Position numbers and translations under genes: made by a program
NCBI RefSeq assembly: GCF_005937885.2
Contig: NZ_CP042176.1
Location: forward strand, 1,979,501-2,043,500
From: Bradyrhizobium sp. KBS0727
GTDB taxonomy: Bacteria > Pseudomonadota > Alphaproteobacteria > Rhizobiales > Xanthobacteraceae
Length of the DNA: 64,000 nucleotides
Direction: 5' to 3'
Notes under the pieces: generated by a model
Told to the model about the DNA's origin: nothing
What the model saw: the letters and a program-made list of their open reading frames with translations, nothing else
The model's database searches: none
Part shown: piece after piece, positions 27,009 to 34,901 of the stretch
Numbering within the stretch: position 1 is the stretch's first letter
How the letters are laid out: the number at the start of each line of letters is the position of its first letter

Positions 27009-27968
27009 ATGCGTACGCTCAATGATGTGCCGCGTCGCCTTGTGGTTGCAATTGGGGGCAATGCGGTTCATCCCGAAGACATCCGCGGCACCTCCCAGGA
27101 GCAGAAGTCCGTCGCGCAAAAGACCGCGGAAGCGCTGCTGCCGCTTGCGCAGCTCGACAATGAGCTGGTCATCACGCACGGTAACGGCCCGGTTGTCGGC
27201 AAGATCATGATGCGCCAGATGCTGACGATGAACCGTATTCCGCCGATGGACATGGACATCTGTGTCGCGCACAGCCAGGGCGGCATCGGCTATCTTTTGA
27301 TGCAGGCGATCGAGAATGCCCTGCGTGAACAAGGCAACCAGAGGCATGTGGCAAGCCTGCTGACGCAGGTGGAGGTCGACAAGGACGATCCCGCGTTCAC
27401 AAACCCCACGAAGTTCGTTGGGCCCTTCTTCGCCGAAGATGAAGCCAGGAAGATCAGCGTCGAACTCAACTGGGCGATGCGAGAGGACTCGGGGCGAGGC
27501 TGGCGTCATGTCGTGCCTTCGCCGAAGCCCAAGCATGTCTGTGACATCTCGCTGGTCGATGCATTGGTCAAGCGGGGAACGATCGTCATTGCCGGAGGCG
27601 GTGGCGGCGTTCCCGTTATTCGCGACGCCAGGGGCGTACGCACCGGTGTACCGGCGGTCATCGACAAGGATCTGACGTCGGCCCATATCGCGAATGTCCT
27701 TGGGATTGAAGAGTTGCTGATCCTGACGGCCGTGCCGCGCGTCGCGGTGAATTTCGGAAAGCCGAACAAGAAGGAGCTGGATCAGGTCGGCCTCGACGAA
27801 ATCAAGGCCTATCACCGCGAAGGCCACTTTCCCCCAGGAAGCATGGGGCCCAAGGTCGATGCTGCCATCCGGTTTCTCGAGCGGGGCGGAAAGCGCGCGA
27901 TCATCAGTCACCTCGATTGCGCAATGGCAGCGCTACGAGGCGAGACAGGGACGCACGTGGTTCAATAG
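27009..27968 (+). CDS. Carbamate kinase (ArcC/YbcF-like)
   Basis: 319 residues from the ATG at 27009 with AAAGGA just upstream. Amino acid kinase fold with RLVVAIGGNAVHPED, VITHGNGPVVGKIMMRQ, AHSQGGIGYLLMQAIE, IVIAGGGGGVPVI, VIDKDLTSAHIA and MGPKVDAAIRFLERGGKRAI, all typical of carbamate kinase. It converts carbamoyl phosphate and ADP into ATP, CO2 and ammonia. Its place after fdrA and DUF1116 indicates it uses carbamoyl phosphate released by that complex, so the island gains energy and nitrogen from its substrate. Arginine deiminase and ornithine carbamoyltransferase are absent here, so it is not an arc operon. Confidence 0.93.
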   Translation: MRTLNDVPRRLVVAIGGNAVHPEDIRGTSQEQKSVAQKTAEALLPLAQLDNELVITHGNGPVVGKIMMRQMLTMNRIPPMDMDICVAHSQGGIGYLLMQAIENALREQGNQRHVASLLTQVEVDKDDPAFTNPTKFVGPFFAEDEARKISVELNWAMREDSGRGWRHVVPSPKPKHVCDISLVDALVKRGTIVIAGGGGGVPVIRDARGVRTGVPAVIDKDLTSAHIANVLGIEELLILTAVPRVAVNFGKPNKKELDQVGLDEIKAYHREGHFPPGSMGPKVDAAIRFLERGGKRAIISHLDCAMAALRGETGTHVVQ

Positions 27969-28093
27969 CGGTCCGACCGACGCGGCTCGTTATCCGCCGA
28001 CTTGGCGTGGTCACTTCCGGCACCACCGCGCTACTAACGATGAAGATCGTCTCCGCTTATCACTTCGGAGTTGTCGATTTCCGCGCGGTTTTC

Positions 28094-28125
28094 GTCGGAC
28101 TTGAGATGGAGATCGCCGAGTCTCC
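28094..28125. repeat. Dispersed GGACTTGAG repeat, copy 3
   Basis: GTCGGACTTGAGATGGAGAT followed by CGCCGAGTCTCC, between carbamate kinase and the next small gene. Matches copies at 188 and 13069. A further, weaker relative (GCAGATGGAGATCGAAAAGTC) lies near 28870. Confidence 0.5.
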
Positions 28126-28228
28126 AGCCTTGTCCGCGGGTTTTTGGCGTCGGGAAAATTTGGTAAAATGATGGAACCCGGAAGCCTCCACAAGCTTGAA
28201 TCCTGGACCCCAAGTTAGGAGCCCGGCC

Positions 28229-28609
28229 ATGCATGGAATGAGCGGATCGCCGTTTTTCGTGCCTTATGGCGCGGATGAAACAATCTACCGGGTCGTGGAC
28301 AGCAGGGGCGCGGGAAGCGAAACGGAGGTCGAGCGAACCGATCTCAACGCTGTGATCGCCGATTTTCTCGCGGGCCAGTTTAACTGCCCCATCCGTGTCG
28401 TAGCCTTCAATACCCTGGAGCATTGGACCGAGGATGTGTCGCGAGAGGTTGCGGCAGAAATTCAGGCCCAATCCGATATGGATTCCGTACCGGTGCCCGA
28501 GCATCTGAAAGACTTCGTCGAAAAATATGCGGGTTCGACCGATCGACACGGTCCAATCACCTTGGCCTTGGCGGGAGGCTCAACTCATGGCCGATCAGCA
28601 TCAAGTTAA
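28229..28609 (+). CDS. Conserved hypothetical protein, possible
   Basis: 126 residues from the ATG at 28229. The text SPFFVPYGADETIYRVVDSR, TDLNAVIADFLAGQF and RVVAFNTLEHWTEDVSREVA is well-formed, mixed-composition protein and reminds me of small uncharacterised proteins found across rhizobia. No domain, signal peptide or membrane segment is visible; the compact size suggests a cytoplasmic accessory protein. The last 23 nt overlap the next gene in another frame. Confidence 0.65.
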   Translation: MHGMSGSPFFVPYGADETIYRVVDSRGAGSETEVERTDLNAVIADFLAGQFNCPIRVVAFNTLEHWTEDVSREVAAEIQAQSDMDSVPVPEHLKDFVEKYAGSTDRHGPITLALAGGSTHGRSASS

Positions 28610-28775
28610 TGCGATAATGGCTAGCACTATTTGCGGTTGCCTCAAGGAGAACGCCGATCGGCGAATTGATCCTGAGGAAGCCAAGCACATTGCAAAGTGT
28701 ATCGTTGCAGCCCTCACTGAAGCGGGTCTCGCGATTGTCGTGGCAGCCACGCCCGCATCGCAGGGCTCCCGCTAA
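28587..28775 (+). CDS. Small hypothetical protein
   Basis: 62 residues, ADQHQVNAIMASTICGCLKE..., starting inside the last codons of the preceding gene with GGGAGG upstream. The body DPEEAKHIAKCIVAALTEAG forms a helix, followed by an Ala/Val-rich segment (LAIVVAATPAS). Translational coupling with the preceding gene is likely. Function unknown. Confidence 0.5.
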   Translation: MADQHQVNAIMASTICGCLKENADRRIDPEEAKHIAKCIVAALTEAGLAIVVAATPASQGSR

Positions 28776-28929
28776 CCTCATAGCGGACGTGACGATCCCG
28801 TTCGCTGGGGTTGCAACGAGGCATTGCCTTAAGGGGATTGGCTCGACGACCGCGTTCTTGCGCGGCTGCAGATGGAGATCGAAAAGTCACAAAGCCGCCA
28901 GCCGTAGCACCAATACAGGAGGGAGCGCC

Positions 28930-29067
28930 ATGATGCACAAAGCCTTTTCGGAGTTGGATGATCAGGAACGGCATGTTCTGCTGATAATGGCCGATTTCGC
29001 GATCGCGACGTTCTCGTCGGCGTTGGTTGTTGGGATAATACAGGGCGTTGTCGGTCTGCTGACTTGA
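28930..29067 (+). CDS. Small membrane protein, hypothetical
   Basis: 45 residues, with a strong AGGAGGG ribosome site at 28917-28923. A charged N-terminus (SELDDQERH) precedes one hydrophobic helix of ~25 residues (LIMADFAIATFSSALVVGII). Too short for homology arguments; the ribosome site and hydrophobic profile are the evidence. Confidence 0.5.
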   Translation: MMHKAFSELDDQERHVLLIMADFAIATFSSALVVGIIQGVVGLLT

Positions 29068-29088
29068 GCGCCGGCGTTGGGAGTGTGA

Positions 29089-29985
29089 TCACAGCGGAGG
29101 CTTGACCCGCCTTGGATTGCCGGGGTCCAGGACCGTCACGGTGGCAGTCATGCCTGCGCTTAGAGTGACGCCCTTGGGTACGTCGTCTATCGCGATACGG
29201 ACGGGGATGCGCTGGGCCAGTCTCACCCAGCTGAACGTCGGGTTGACGTTGGCGATCAGCTCGCTGCCGACGACGTTGTCACGATCGGTGATCGCGTGCG
29301 CGATGCTCTGGACATGGCCGGACAACGGCTTGTTGAATCCCATCAGGCCGATCAAAGCCTTGTCGTCGATCTCGATGTGACGCAGCTTGGTTTCCTCGAA
29401 ATAGCCGGCAACATAGTAGGAGTCGCTGTCAACGACGGCCACCATGGGCCGTCCGGCGGTCGCGTAGTCGCCGCGATCGACCAGCAGGTTTGTGACGTGG
29501 CCGTTGACCGGAGCGCGTACGACGGTGCGGGCCAGATTGAGCTTGGCCACGGCGGCGGCCGCAACGGCCTGATCATAGGCCGCTCGCGCCGACAATGCCG
29601 CGGTTCGAGCCTGATTGAGCGCTTCTTCCGATATCGCCGCGGAACTCAGTCGCTCCCGACGGTGAAGTTCCTCGTCACGCTGATCGAGGACGCTCTCTGC
29701 GCCGGACTGTGCTGCCTCCGCCGCCGACAGGGCGAGTTCGTAGCGCGCCGGATCGATGGTGAACAGGACGTCACCGATCCTGACGTCCTGATTGTCCTTG
29801 ACGGAAATGTCGACGACCATGCCCGCGACGTCAGGGGCGACCATGACGACGTTGGCGCGCACGCGTCCATCGCGCGTCCAGGGGCTCTCCTCGTAGGTTC
29901 GCCACAGGTACCATCCGGCGATGGCAGCGATTGCCACGACCACCGCGGTGACGGAAATCCGAATCAGGGAGGTTACGTTTGGCAT
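29089..29985 (-). CDS. Membrane fusion protein, AaeA/EmrA-like efflux periplasmic subunit
   Basis: 298 residues from the ATG at 29985. An N-terminal membrane anchor (SVTAVVVAIAAIAGWYLW) is followed by the HlyD-type barrel-sandwich and hairpin: DGRVRANVVMVAPDVAGMVV, a coiled-coil of ~70 Ala-rich residues (LSAAEAAQSG...ALSARAAYDQAV), and the return strand TVVRAPVNGHVTNLLVDRGD. It bridges the inner-membrane FUSC protein and an outer-membrane channel. Third gene of the operon, 21 nt after the DUF1656 gene. In E. coli the equivalent AaeA works with AaeB to export p-hydroxybenzoate and other aromatic acids. Confidence 0.9.
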   Translation of the reverse strand: MPNVTSLIRISVTAVVVAIAAIAGWYLWRTYEESPWTRDGRVRANVVMVAPDVAGMVVDISVKDNQDVRIGDVLFTIDPARYELALSAAEAAQSGAESVLDQRDEELHRRERLSSAAISEEALNQARTAALSARAAYDQAVAAAAVAKLNLARTVVRAPVNGHVTNLLVDRGDYATAGRPMVAVVDSDSYYVAGYFEETKLRHIEIDDKALIGLMGFNKPLSGHVQSIAHAITDRDNVVGSELIANVNPTFSWVRLAQRIPVRIAIDDVPKGVTLSAGMTATVTVLDPGNPRRVKPPL

Positions 29986-30006
29986 GACTGGACTGTCTCG
30001 CAAGAG

Positions 30007-30204
30007 CTAGAGCGTTACGGCGATGAAGGCGCCGAGCAGAATCACATACAGCGCGGCATTGAACAGAGGCGGATGCCAGACGAAACGATAGGCGCCGGTT
30101 TGTGCGAGCAGATGGCGCAGAATTGCCCACGCGATGGCGGTTCCCGCGAGATAGCCAAGCAGGGGCGGTAGATAGACGCCGTCCAGCGAAATTTCCTTGA
30201 TCAT
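30007..30204 (-). CDS. DUF1656 small membrane protein (AaeX-like)
   Basis: 65 residues with two hydrophobic segments (LPPLLGYLAGTAIAWAIL and FNAALYVILLGAFIAVTL) and the family-typical HPPLFNAALY turn. DUF1656 proteins are encoded between the FUSC protein and the fusion protein in this class of efflux operons; AaeX of E. coli is the reference. Its start overlaps the stop of the FUSC gene by 4 nt, so it is coupled. Precise role unknown. Confidence 0.9.
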   Translation of the reverse strand: MIKEISLDGVYLPPLLGYLAGTAIAWAILRHLLAQTGAYRFVWHPPLFNAALYVILLGAFIAVTL

Positions 30205-32288
30205 GCCATCACCGGTTCGTTCGAGGTCAATTGAGTCACGGGCTTCGGCAAGCCGAAGAAGCCAGGATGCTGCTCGAGAGTCATTTCGATCGCATGCAAG
30301 GCTTCCGCCGTCCGAATGAGAAGCACGTCATCGTCGAGCGATAGAACGGCACGATATGCAGCCTCCAGCACCGGGAGCAAAGGCACGGTTCGCCAGTCGC
30401 GGCCCGCGCGGGCAAAGTGCTCGCGGATGGCGGCAAGCGCGTTCTCGACGATCACGGCGGCCGGTTCCGGCAGTTGTGGTCGATAGGTACGAAGCGCCAG
30501 GATGTTCAGCGCGATACGAAGGCTGGCGAGGCCACCCTGCATGACGGTTCGGTGTTCCGGATCCGTCGGATCCAGGCGCATCAGCAACGCGTTGATCCGG
30601 TCGAAGATCCGGCTTTCGAGCGCTGTACGCAGCTCGATGGTTGCGGTTTCCGTGGCGCGTGCGAGGTCCCCCATCATCCCGCGGATCAAACGCCGCACCA
30701 TCCATTCGGTACCGAGCGGACGCAGCAGGGTCAGCGCCGTGGCGCCGATCCAGATGCCGACGACATAGCTCAAGCAGTTGTTCAGAAACGCCGGAAAATC
30801 GTAATGCATTTCGTTTGAAATGCCGATCAACCCGCCGCCTGTGAAGATCACCGGCATCACGAAGGGAGCTCTGGCCGGGATGGTCAGAAGCAGACCGCAG
30901 GTAAGGTAAAACGGCGCCAGCGCGATAACCAGGGCCGGAAAGGTGGTCAGTGGCGGCAGCACCAGGAAGAGATAGAGGCCTGCAATCACCGCGCCGACAA
31001 TGCTCATCCTGAGAAAGATCGCCGCGGCTGCCGCGGGTTCGTCGCGACCGCCCATGATGGCGCACATGATCCCGGCGAAGGTGACGGCCGTGGGACCGTT
31101 GGGCCAGGCGGTCGCGATCCAGAAGGCGCTCGCGACCAGGACGGTGCCCGCCGATATGGCTCCGGCGATCGCCGCGAACGTCAGGTCGCGATAGGGCCGG
31201 AACGCAGGCGCGGCGTCGCCGTCCGGGAGCGGGAGTCCCGCACGGATATGCGTGCGTATCCGCACGGCTTCTCGCCACATGCTCAACACATCGAGCAGCC
31301 TCTGCAGGATGCTGCGAACCAGGAAGGCGTCGGGCCGGTCCCGCAATGCCTGACGCGGAGGCAGTTGCGTTTCGATGTAAGCCGCAAGCTCGATTTCCCG
31401 ATCTTCGACTTGCCGGGACTGTTCCGGAGTTTCCGCCTTGGCCGAGCCGTCGATGTGAGCGACCACGCGTTCGATCGTCGGGCGCAGCATGTCGGCGGTC
31501 CCGGGCTGGCGCTGCCGCAGCAGGGCCAATCGGTCGCAGAGCGAGACGAGCAATGCCAGCAACGAGAGGAGCTTGCCTTCGAACTGGCGTATCACGGTGT
31601 CGATGGCCTTGATGGCCGGCGTATCGAGCGTGGCAAATACCCTGAGGGTGCCGAGCGAGACCACCGTTGCGATGATCTGCCGCCGATCCCCGAGTTCCTG
31701 GGCGTCGCCCTGCTGGCCGCGAAGCGCGTCGGCGGCCCAGCGCGCCATGTTCGGAAGCGTGGCGTCGAGGGTCTTGCGCAATGCGTCGCCGGCGCGCTGC
31801 GGAAGAACCAGGTTATGCATCAGGGTGCCGCAGACAATGCCAAGCATGATTTCGAGGCACCGCGCCACCGCGAAATCGAACGCGCCCTCCGGGGCGAGCG
31901 CGGCGGGAAGACCGATGATTGCGGCCGAATAGCCGGCCAGCATACCCGTATAGGCCTGCGGGGCGTCGCGTAAGTATACCGTGACGGAAGTGCCTGCGCC
32001 GATCCAGAGCGCAAGGACGAGGCAAAACAGCTCACGTGAGTTGGCGAACAGCGCCACAAATGCCAGCGACGCAACAACGCCGATGAGCGTGCCCAGGATA
32101 CGGTAGAGGGATTTGGCCAGCACCATTCCGGCAAAGGGCTGCGAGACGACGTAAACCGTCGTCATGCTCCAGCTCGGTTGAGAGAGGTTCAGCCGAAACG
32201 CGATGTAAAGCGCCAGCATCGCCGCGACGAATGTCTTCAGCGCGAAGGAGACTTGGCGCCAGGTGAATTGTCGAGCTGCGTTGAGCAT
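30201..32288 (-). CDS. FUSC-family efflux transporter (AaeB / fusaric acid resistance-like)
   Basis: 695 residues, two halves each with a hydrophobic block followed by a long cytoplasmic helical region. First block starts FALKTFVAAMLALYIAFRLNL-like text around residues 14-34 and includes QPFAGMVLAKSLYRILGTLIG, the FUSC hallmark; second block around 365-535 has FAAIAGAISAGTVLVASAFW and AIMGGRDEPAAAAAIFLRM. Exports aromatic or weak acids across the inner membrane. First gene of the operon. A 39-bp element lies 48 nt upstream of the start with a -10-like AGTATG (minus strand CATACT) in phase, so AraC-type control is likely. Confidence 0.92.
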   Translation of the reverse strand: MLNAARQFTWRQVSFALKTFVAAMLALYIAFRLNLSQPSWSMTTVYVVSQPFAGMVLAKSLYRILGTLIGVVASLAFVALFANSRELFCLVLALWIGAGTSVTVYLRDAPQAYTGMLAGYSAAIIGLPAALAPEGAFDFAVARCLEIMLGIVCGTLMHNLVLPQRAGDALRKTLDATLPNMARWAADALRGQQGDAQELGDRRQIIATVVSLGTLRVFATLDTPAIKAIDTVIRQFEGKLLSLLALLVSLCDRLALLRQRQPGTADMLRPTIERVVAHIDGSAKAETPEQSRQVEDREIELAAYIETQLPPRQALRDRPDAFLVRSILQRLLDVLSMWREAVRIRTHIRAGLPLPDGDAAPAFRPYRDLTFAAIAGAISAGTVLVASAFWIATAWPNGPTAVTFAGIMCAIMGGRDEPAAAAAIFLRMSIVGAVIAGLYLFLVLPPLTTFPALVIALAPFYLTCGLLLTIPARAPFVMPVIFTGGGLIGISNEMHYDFPAFLNNCLSYVVGIWIGATALTLLRPLGTEWMVRRLIRGMMGDLARATETATIELRTALESRIFDRINALLMRLDPTDPEHRTVMQGGLASLRIALNILALRTYRPQLPEPAAVIVENALAAIREHFARAGRDWRTVPLLPVLEAAYRAVLSLDDDVLLIRTAEALHAIEMTLEQHPGFFGLPKPVTQLTSNEPVMA

Positions 32289-32336
32289 GGCCGGGGGTCA
32301 ATCTACCGGCAGTATGTCCTGTTCAGGATTTCGTGG

Positions 32337-32375
32337 AAGGTTCAAAGTAGCCGGACGAAGGGTTAATTTGGGACA
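32337..32375 (-). promoter_or_regulatory. 39-bp AraC-type operator, copy 1 (efflux operon)
   Basis: Minus strand: TGTCCCAAATTAACCC at the distal end and TTTGAACCTT at the gene-proximal end, 39 bp in all. Spacing between TGTCC and AACC is the same as in the six other copies. A -10-like CATACT (32316-32311) follows after 22 nt. The FUSC start is 48 nt downstream. Confidence 0.75.
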
Positions 32376-32453
32376 AGCCGCGCTTGGCGGCGGTCCGCCG
32401 CTGTCTCCAGGGGTGTCCCACCGTTGCTTCCTGCGATCTTCCGCGAAGGCAGG

Positions 32454-33374
32454 TCAGTGTGCCAGGCCCCTGGGGCCCTTCATGTCGGTCACGATCGTTT
32501 GCAGGAGCTCCGCCGCGGCGGGCGGCAGGGCGCGCCCCTTGCGCGAAATGACGTGGGTCTGGCCACGGTAGAGCAGCGCGTTTTTCATCGGCAGCGCGAT
32601 AACCTTGGCGGCGTTCGCAGGCGTCATGACCAGGTGCGACGCGAGCGCGTAGCCCAATCCGGCGCTTACGAAATGACTTATCGCATCGAATGACGCGGCC
32701 GTTAGCGAGATGTTGAGGCGCACGCCCTCGCTGATTTCGGCGGCTTCGACGTGCTGTCGTATGCCGAAGCTGCGGTGTACCGCGGCGCCGGGGTAGGGGG
32801 CCAGGTCAGCCAGCCGGAGGGGCCGACCGAGCTGCGCGAGCGGATGCGACCGCAACAGCCAAGCCCGAATGGGGTGCGACTGCGAGTGGTGCGACTGCAG
32901 CCGTTCGTCTTTCGGCGGCCGGAACAGAATGCCGACATGCGCGCGCTCGTCGATGATGCGCTGCACGATTTGATCGGTGCTTCCGATGTCGATATCTACG
33001 GTAATCGAAGGATGGGCGCGCATGAAGCCGCTTATGCACTTCTGCATCAGCCAATCGACGTAACCTTCGCCGGTCACAATGTCGATGTGGCCGCTTTCGA
33101 TCTTGCGAATGCTGTCCATCTGCGCGAGCAGACTTTGCTTTTCGCTATGCTGGCGGCGCAGATAAACTGCCAGCAACCGGCCTGCATCGGTCGGAGTCAG
33201 GCCGCGACCTCGACGCTCAAACAGCTGCGTGCCACACTCCTGTTCGAGCAAGCCCACAGCCCGGCTAACGGCCGAAGCATCCATGCCGAGCGCACCTGCG
33301 GCGCCGCGCACAGATCCGCTTTCCAGCACCTGCATGAAATAGCGCAGACGGCGTATCTCGAGCTTTTCGTCCAT
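32454..33374 (-). CDS. LysR-family transcriptional regulator
   Basis: 306 residues from the ATG at 33374. The N-terminal winged helix-turn-helix is clear: RRLRYFMQVLESGSVRGAAG, then MDASAVSRAVGLLEQECGTQ and LFERRGRGLTPTDAGRLL. The rest is a LysR substrate domain with IDIVTGEGYVDWLM and SHFVSAGLGYALASHLVM. It diverges from the DUF3100 operon, and a perfect 7-bp inverted repeat of LysR type sits 26 nt before its start, so it likely controls itself and the DUF3100-amidohydrolase-serine dehydratase operon. Confidence 0.9.
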   Translation of the reverse strand: MDEKLEIRRLRYFMQVLESGSVRGAAGALGMDASAVSRAVGLLEQECGTQLFERRGRGLTPTDAGRLLAVYLRRQHSEKQSLLAQMDSIRKIESGHIDIVTGEGYVDWLMQKCISGFMRAHPSITVDIDIGSTDQIVQRIIDERAHVGILFRPPKDERLQSHHSQSHPIRAWLLRSHPLAQLGRPLRLADLAPYPGAAVHRSFGIRQHVEAAEISEGVRLNISLTAASFDAISHFVSAGLGYALASHLVMTPANAAKVIALPMKNALLYRGQTHVISRKGRALPPAAAELLQTIVTDMKGPRGLAH

Positions 33375-33399
33375 TGCGTCGTTCCACGGCATCGAGAAT

Positions 33400-33416
33400 G
33401 TTGCATAAAATGCAAC
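33400..33416. promoter_or_regulatory. LysR-type binding site
   Basis: GTTGCATAAAATGCAAC, perfect 7-bp arms with a 3-nt centre, containing the T-N11-A pattern. A half-site ATGCAA follows at 33441-33446. Located between the divergent LysR and DUF3100 genes. Confidence 0.65.
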
Positions 33417-33535
33417 GATTATCTTGCTGAGATGTCATTGATGCAAGGTAATTCTTCGGTTTCAATCAAATCCCGGAAATTCACCGTTCACAGGCTTCAT
33501 TTGTTGAGCCGACATTGCATTGGGGTGTTCCGATC

Positions 33536-34879
33536 ATGACATCGACTTCCGCGTCCGTTGTTTTCGAGCCGCTTGAACAGGCCGGCTTGAGCAAGTTCAA
33601 GATTTTTCTCGGGGTATTGATTGTTGTGGCCATCGCCGAAACGATCGGAATCGTTCAGTTCCAGATCGGGCCGGGCAAGGTTCTGTTGCAGCCGATGATG
33701 TGGGCGCTGCTGATCGCGGCGGCGTGGGGCATCGCATCACCTTATCTTCCGAAGCCGGTGCGGGTCGGGCTGGGTTTGCAGGTTTATGCAGGGCAGTTGC
33801 TCAATGCCGGGCTGTTGCTGTTCATCATCAAGATGGGCTTCACCGTAGGCGGTGCTCTGCCGGAAGTGCAGAAGGCCGGTTGGGCGCTCATCTTTCAGGA
33901 GTTCGGCCACACCTTCGGGACGTTGGCTCTCGGTCTGCCGCTCGCTTTGCTGCTCGGTGTCAAACGGGAAGCAGTCGGCGCGACTTTCTCCATCGGCCGT
34001 GAAGGCAATCTTGTGATTATCGGTGAGAAATACGGCATGAACTCGCCGGAAGGCCGCGGCGTGCTTGCCGAATACATCACCGGCACCGTTCTCGGCGCGC
34101 TGTTCATTGCGTTACTGGCCGGCTTTGTCGCCAGCCTGCATATCTTCCACCCGAAGTCATTGGCGATGGGCGCCGGCGTTGGATCTGGCAGCATGATGGC
34201 CGCGGCGGTCGGCGCGATCAACGGCCAGAGCCCGCCCGAGATGGCGAAGGAGCTGATCGCGATCGCTTCGGCGGCGAACCTGATGACCGCAGTCCTGGGA
34301 TTCTACTTCGCGCTGTTCTTCTCGCTGCCGGCTTGTTCGTGGCTCTATGACAAGCTGGAGCCTGTGCTTGGACGGTTCTCGAACTTCAAGTCAGGGGCGG
34401 ATTCTGGCCCTTCGATTGCAAGCGCCAACGAAACGCAACATGGCCATTTCGGCTTCTTCGATTCGCTGTTGGGCTGGCTGATCGTCGGTTGCGGTGTGCT
34501 CATCGGTAATTCGCTCGCTTACAATGTTCCGCTGCAGTCGACATGTATCGGCGTCCTGATCGCCCTCGGGGTTGCACTGCTGGTTGATGTTCTCTCGCGC
34601 CTGTTGCGGAAAGTGCCGCATATCCTGATCCTGGTGGCCGTCACAACCGTGCTCGGCATTCCAGGCCTGCTGCCATTTTCCAACGCCATGATTGCGGCGG
34701 TGGACAAGCTGAACTTCCTCGCCTTCACGACGCCCGTCCTGGCGCTCGCGGGCTTCTCGGTCGCGAAGGATGTACCGATCTTCAAGCAGTTGAGTTGGCG
34801 GATCGTGGTCGTGTCTCTGACAGCCGCCGCCGGCACCTTCATTGGTGCGACCCTAATTGCAGAATTTTTCCATCGTTAA
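33536..34879 (+). CDS. DUF3100 family membrane protein, probable transporter
   Basis: 447 residues from the ATG at 33536 (a TTG 21 nt earlier is less likely). About eleven hydrophobic segments. The text GPGKVLLQPMMWALLIAAAW, FQEFGHTFGTLALGLPLALL, GATFSIGREGNLVIIGEKYG and MGAGVGSGSMMAAAVGAING matches my recollection of DUF3100, an uncharacterised integral membrane family; the duplicated layout and Gly-rich re-entrant words resemble GltS/CitS-type symporters. Followed after 22 nt by an amidohydrolase and then serine dehydratase, so it is a candidate uptake carrier for the amide they degrade. Confidence 0.75.
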   Translation: MTSTSASVVFEPLEQAGLSKFKIFLGVLIVVAIAETIGIVQFQIGPGKVLLQPMMWALLIAAAWGIASPYLPKPVRVGLGLQVYAGQLLNAGLLLFIIKMGFTVGGALPEVQKAGWALIFQEFGHTFGTLALGLPLALLLGVKREAVGATFSIGREGNLVIIGEKYGMNSPEGRGVLAEYITGTVLGALFIALLAGFVASLHIFHPKSLAMGAGVGSGSMMAAAVGAINGQSPPEMAKELIAIASAANLMTAVLGFYFALFFSLPACSWLYDKLEPVLGRFSNFKSGADSGPSIASANETQHGHFGFFDSLLGWLIVGCGVLIGNSLAYNVPLQSTCIGVLIALGVALLVDVLSRLLRKVPHILILVAVTTVLGIPGLLPFSNAMIAAVDKLNFLAFTTPVLALAGFSVAKDVPIFKQLSWRIVVVSLTAAAGTFIGATLIAEFFHR

Positions 34880-34901
34880 CCAACGGATAGGCTGAACGAA
34901 C

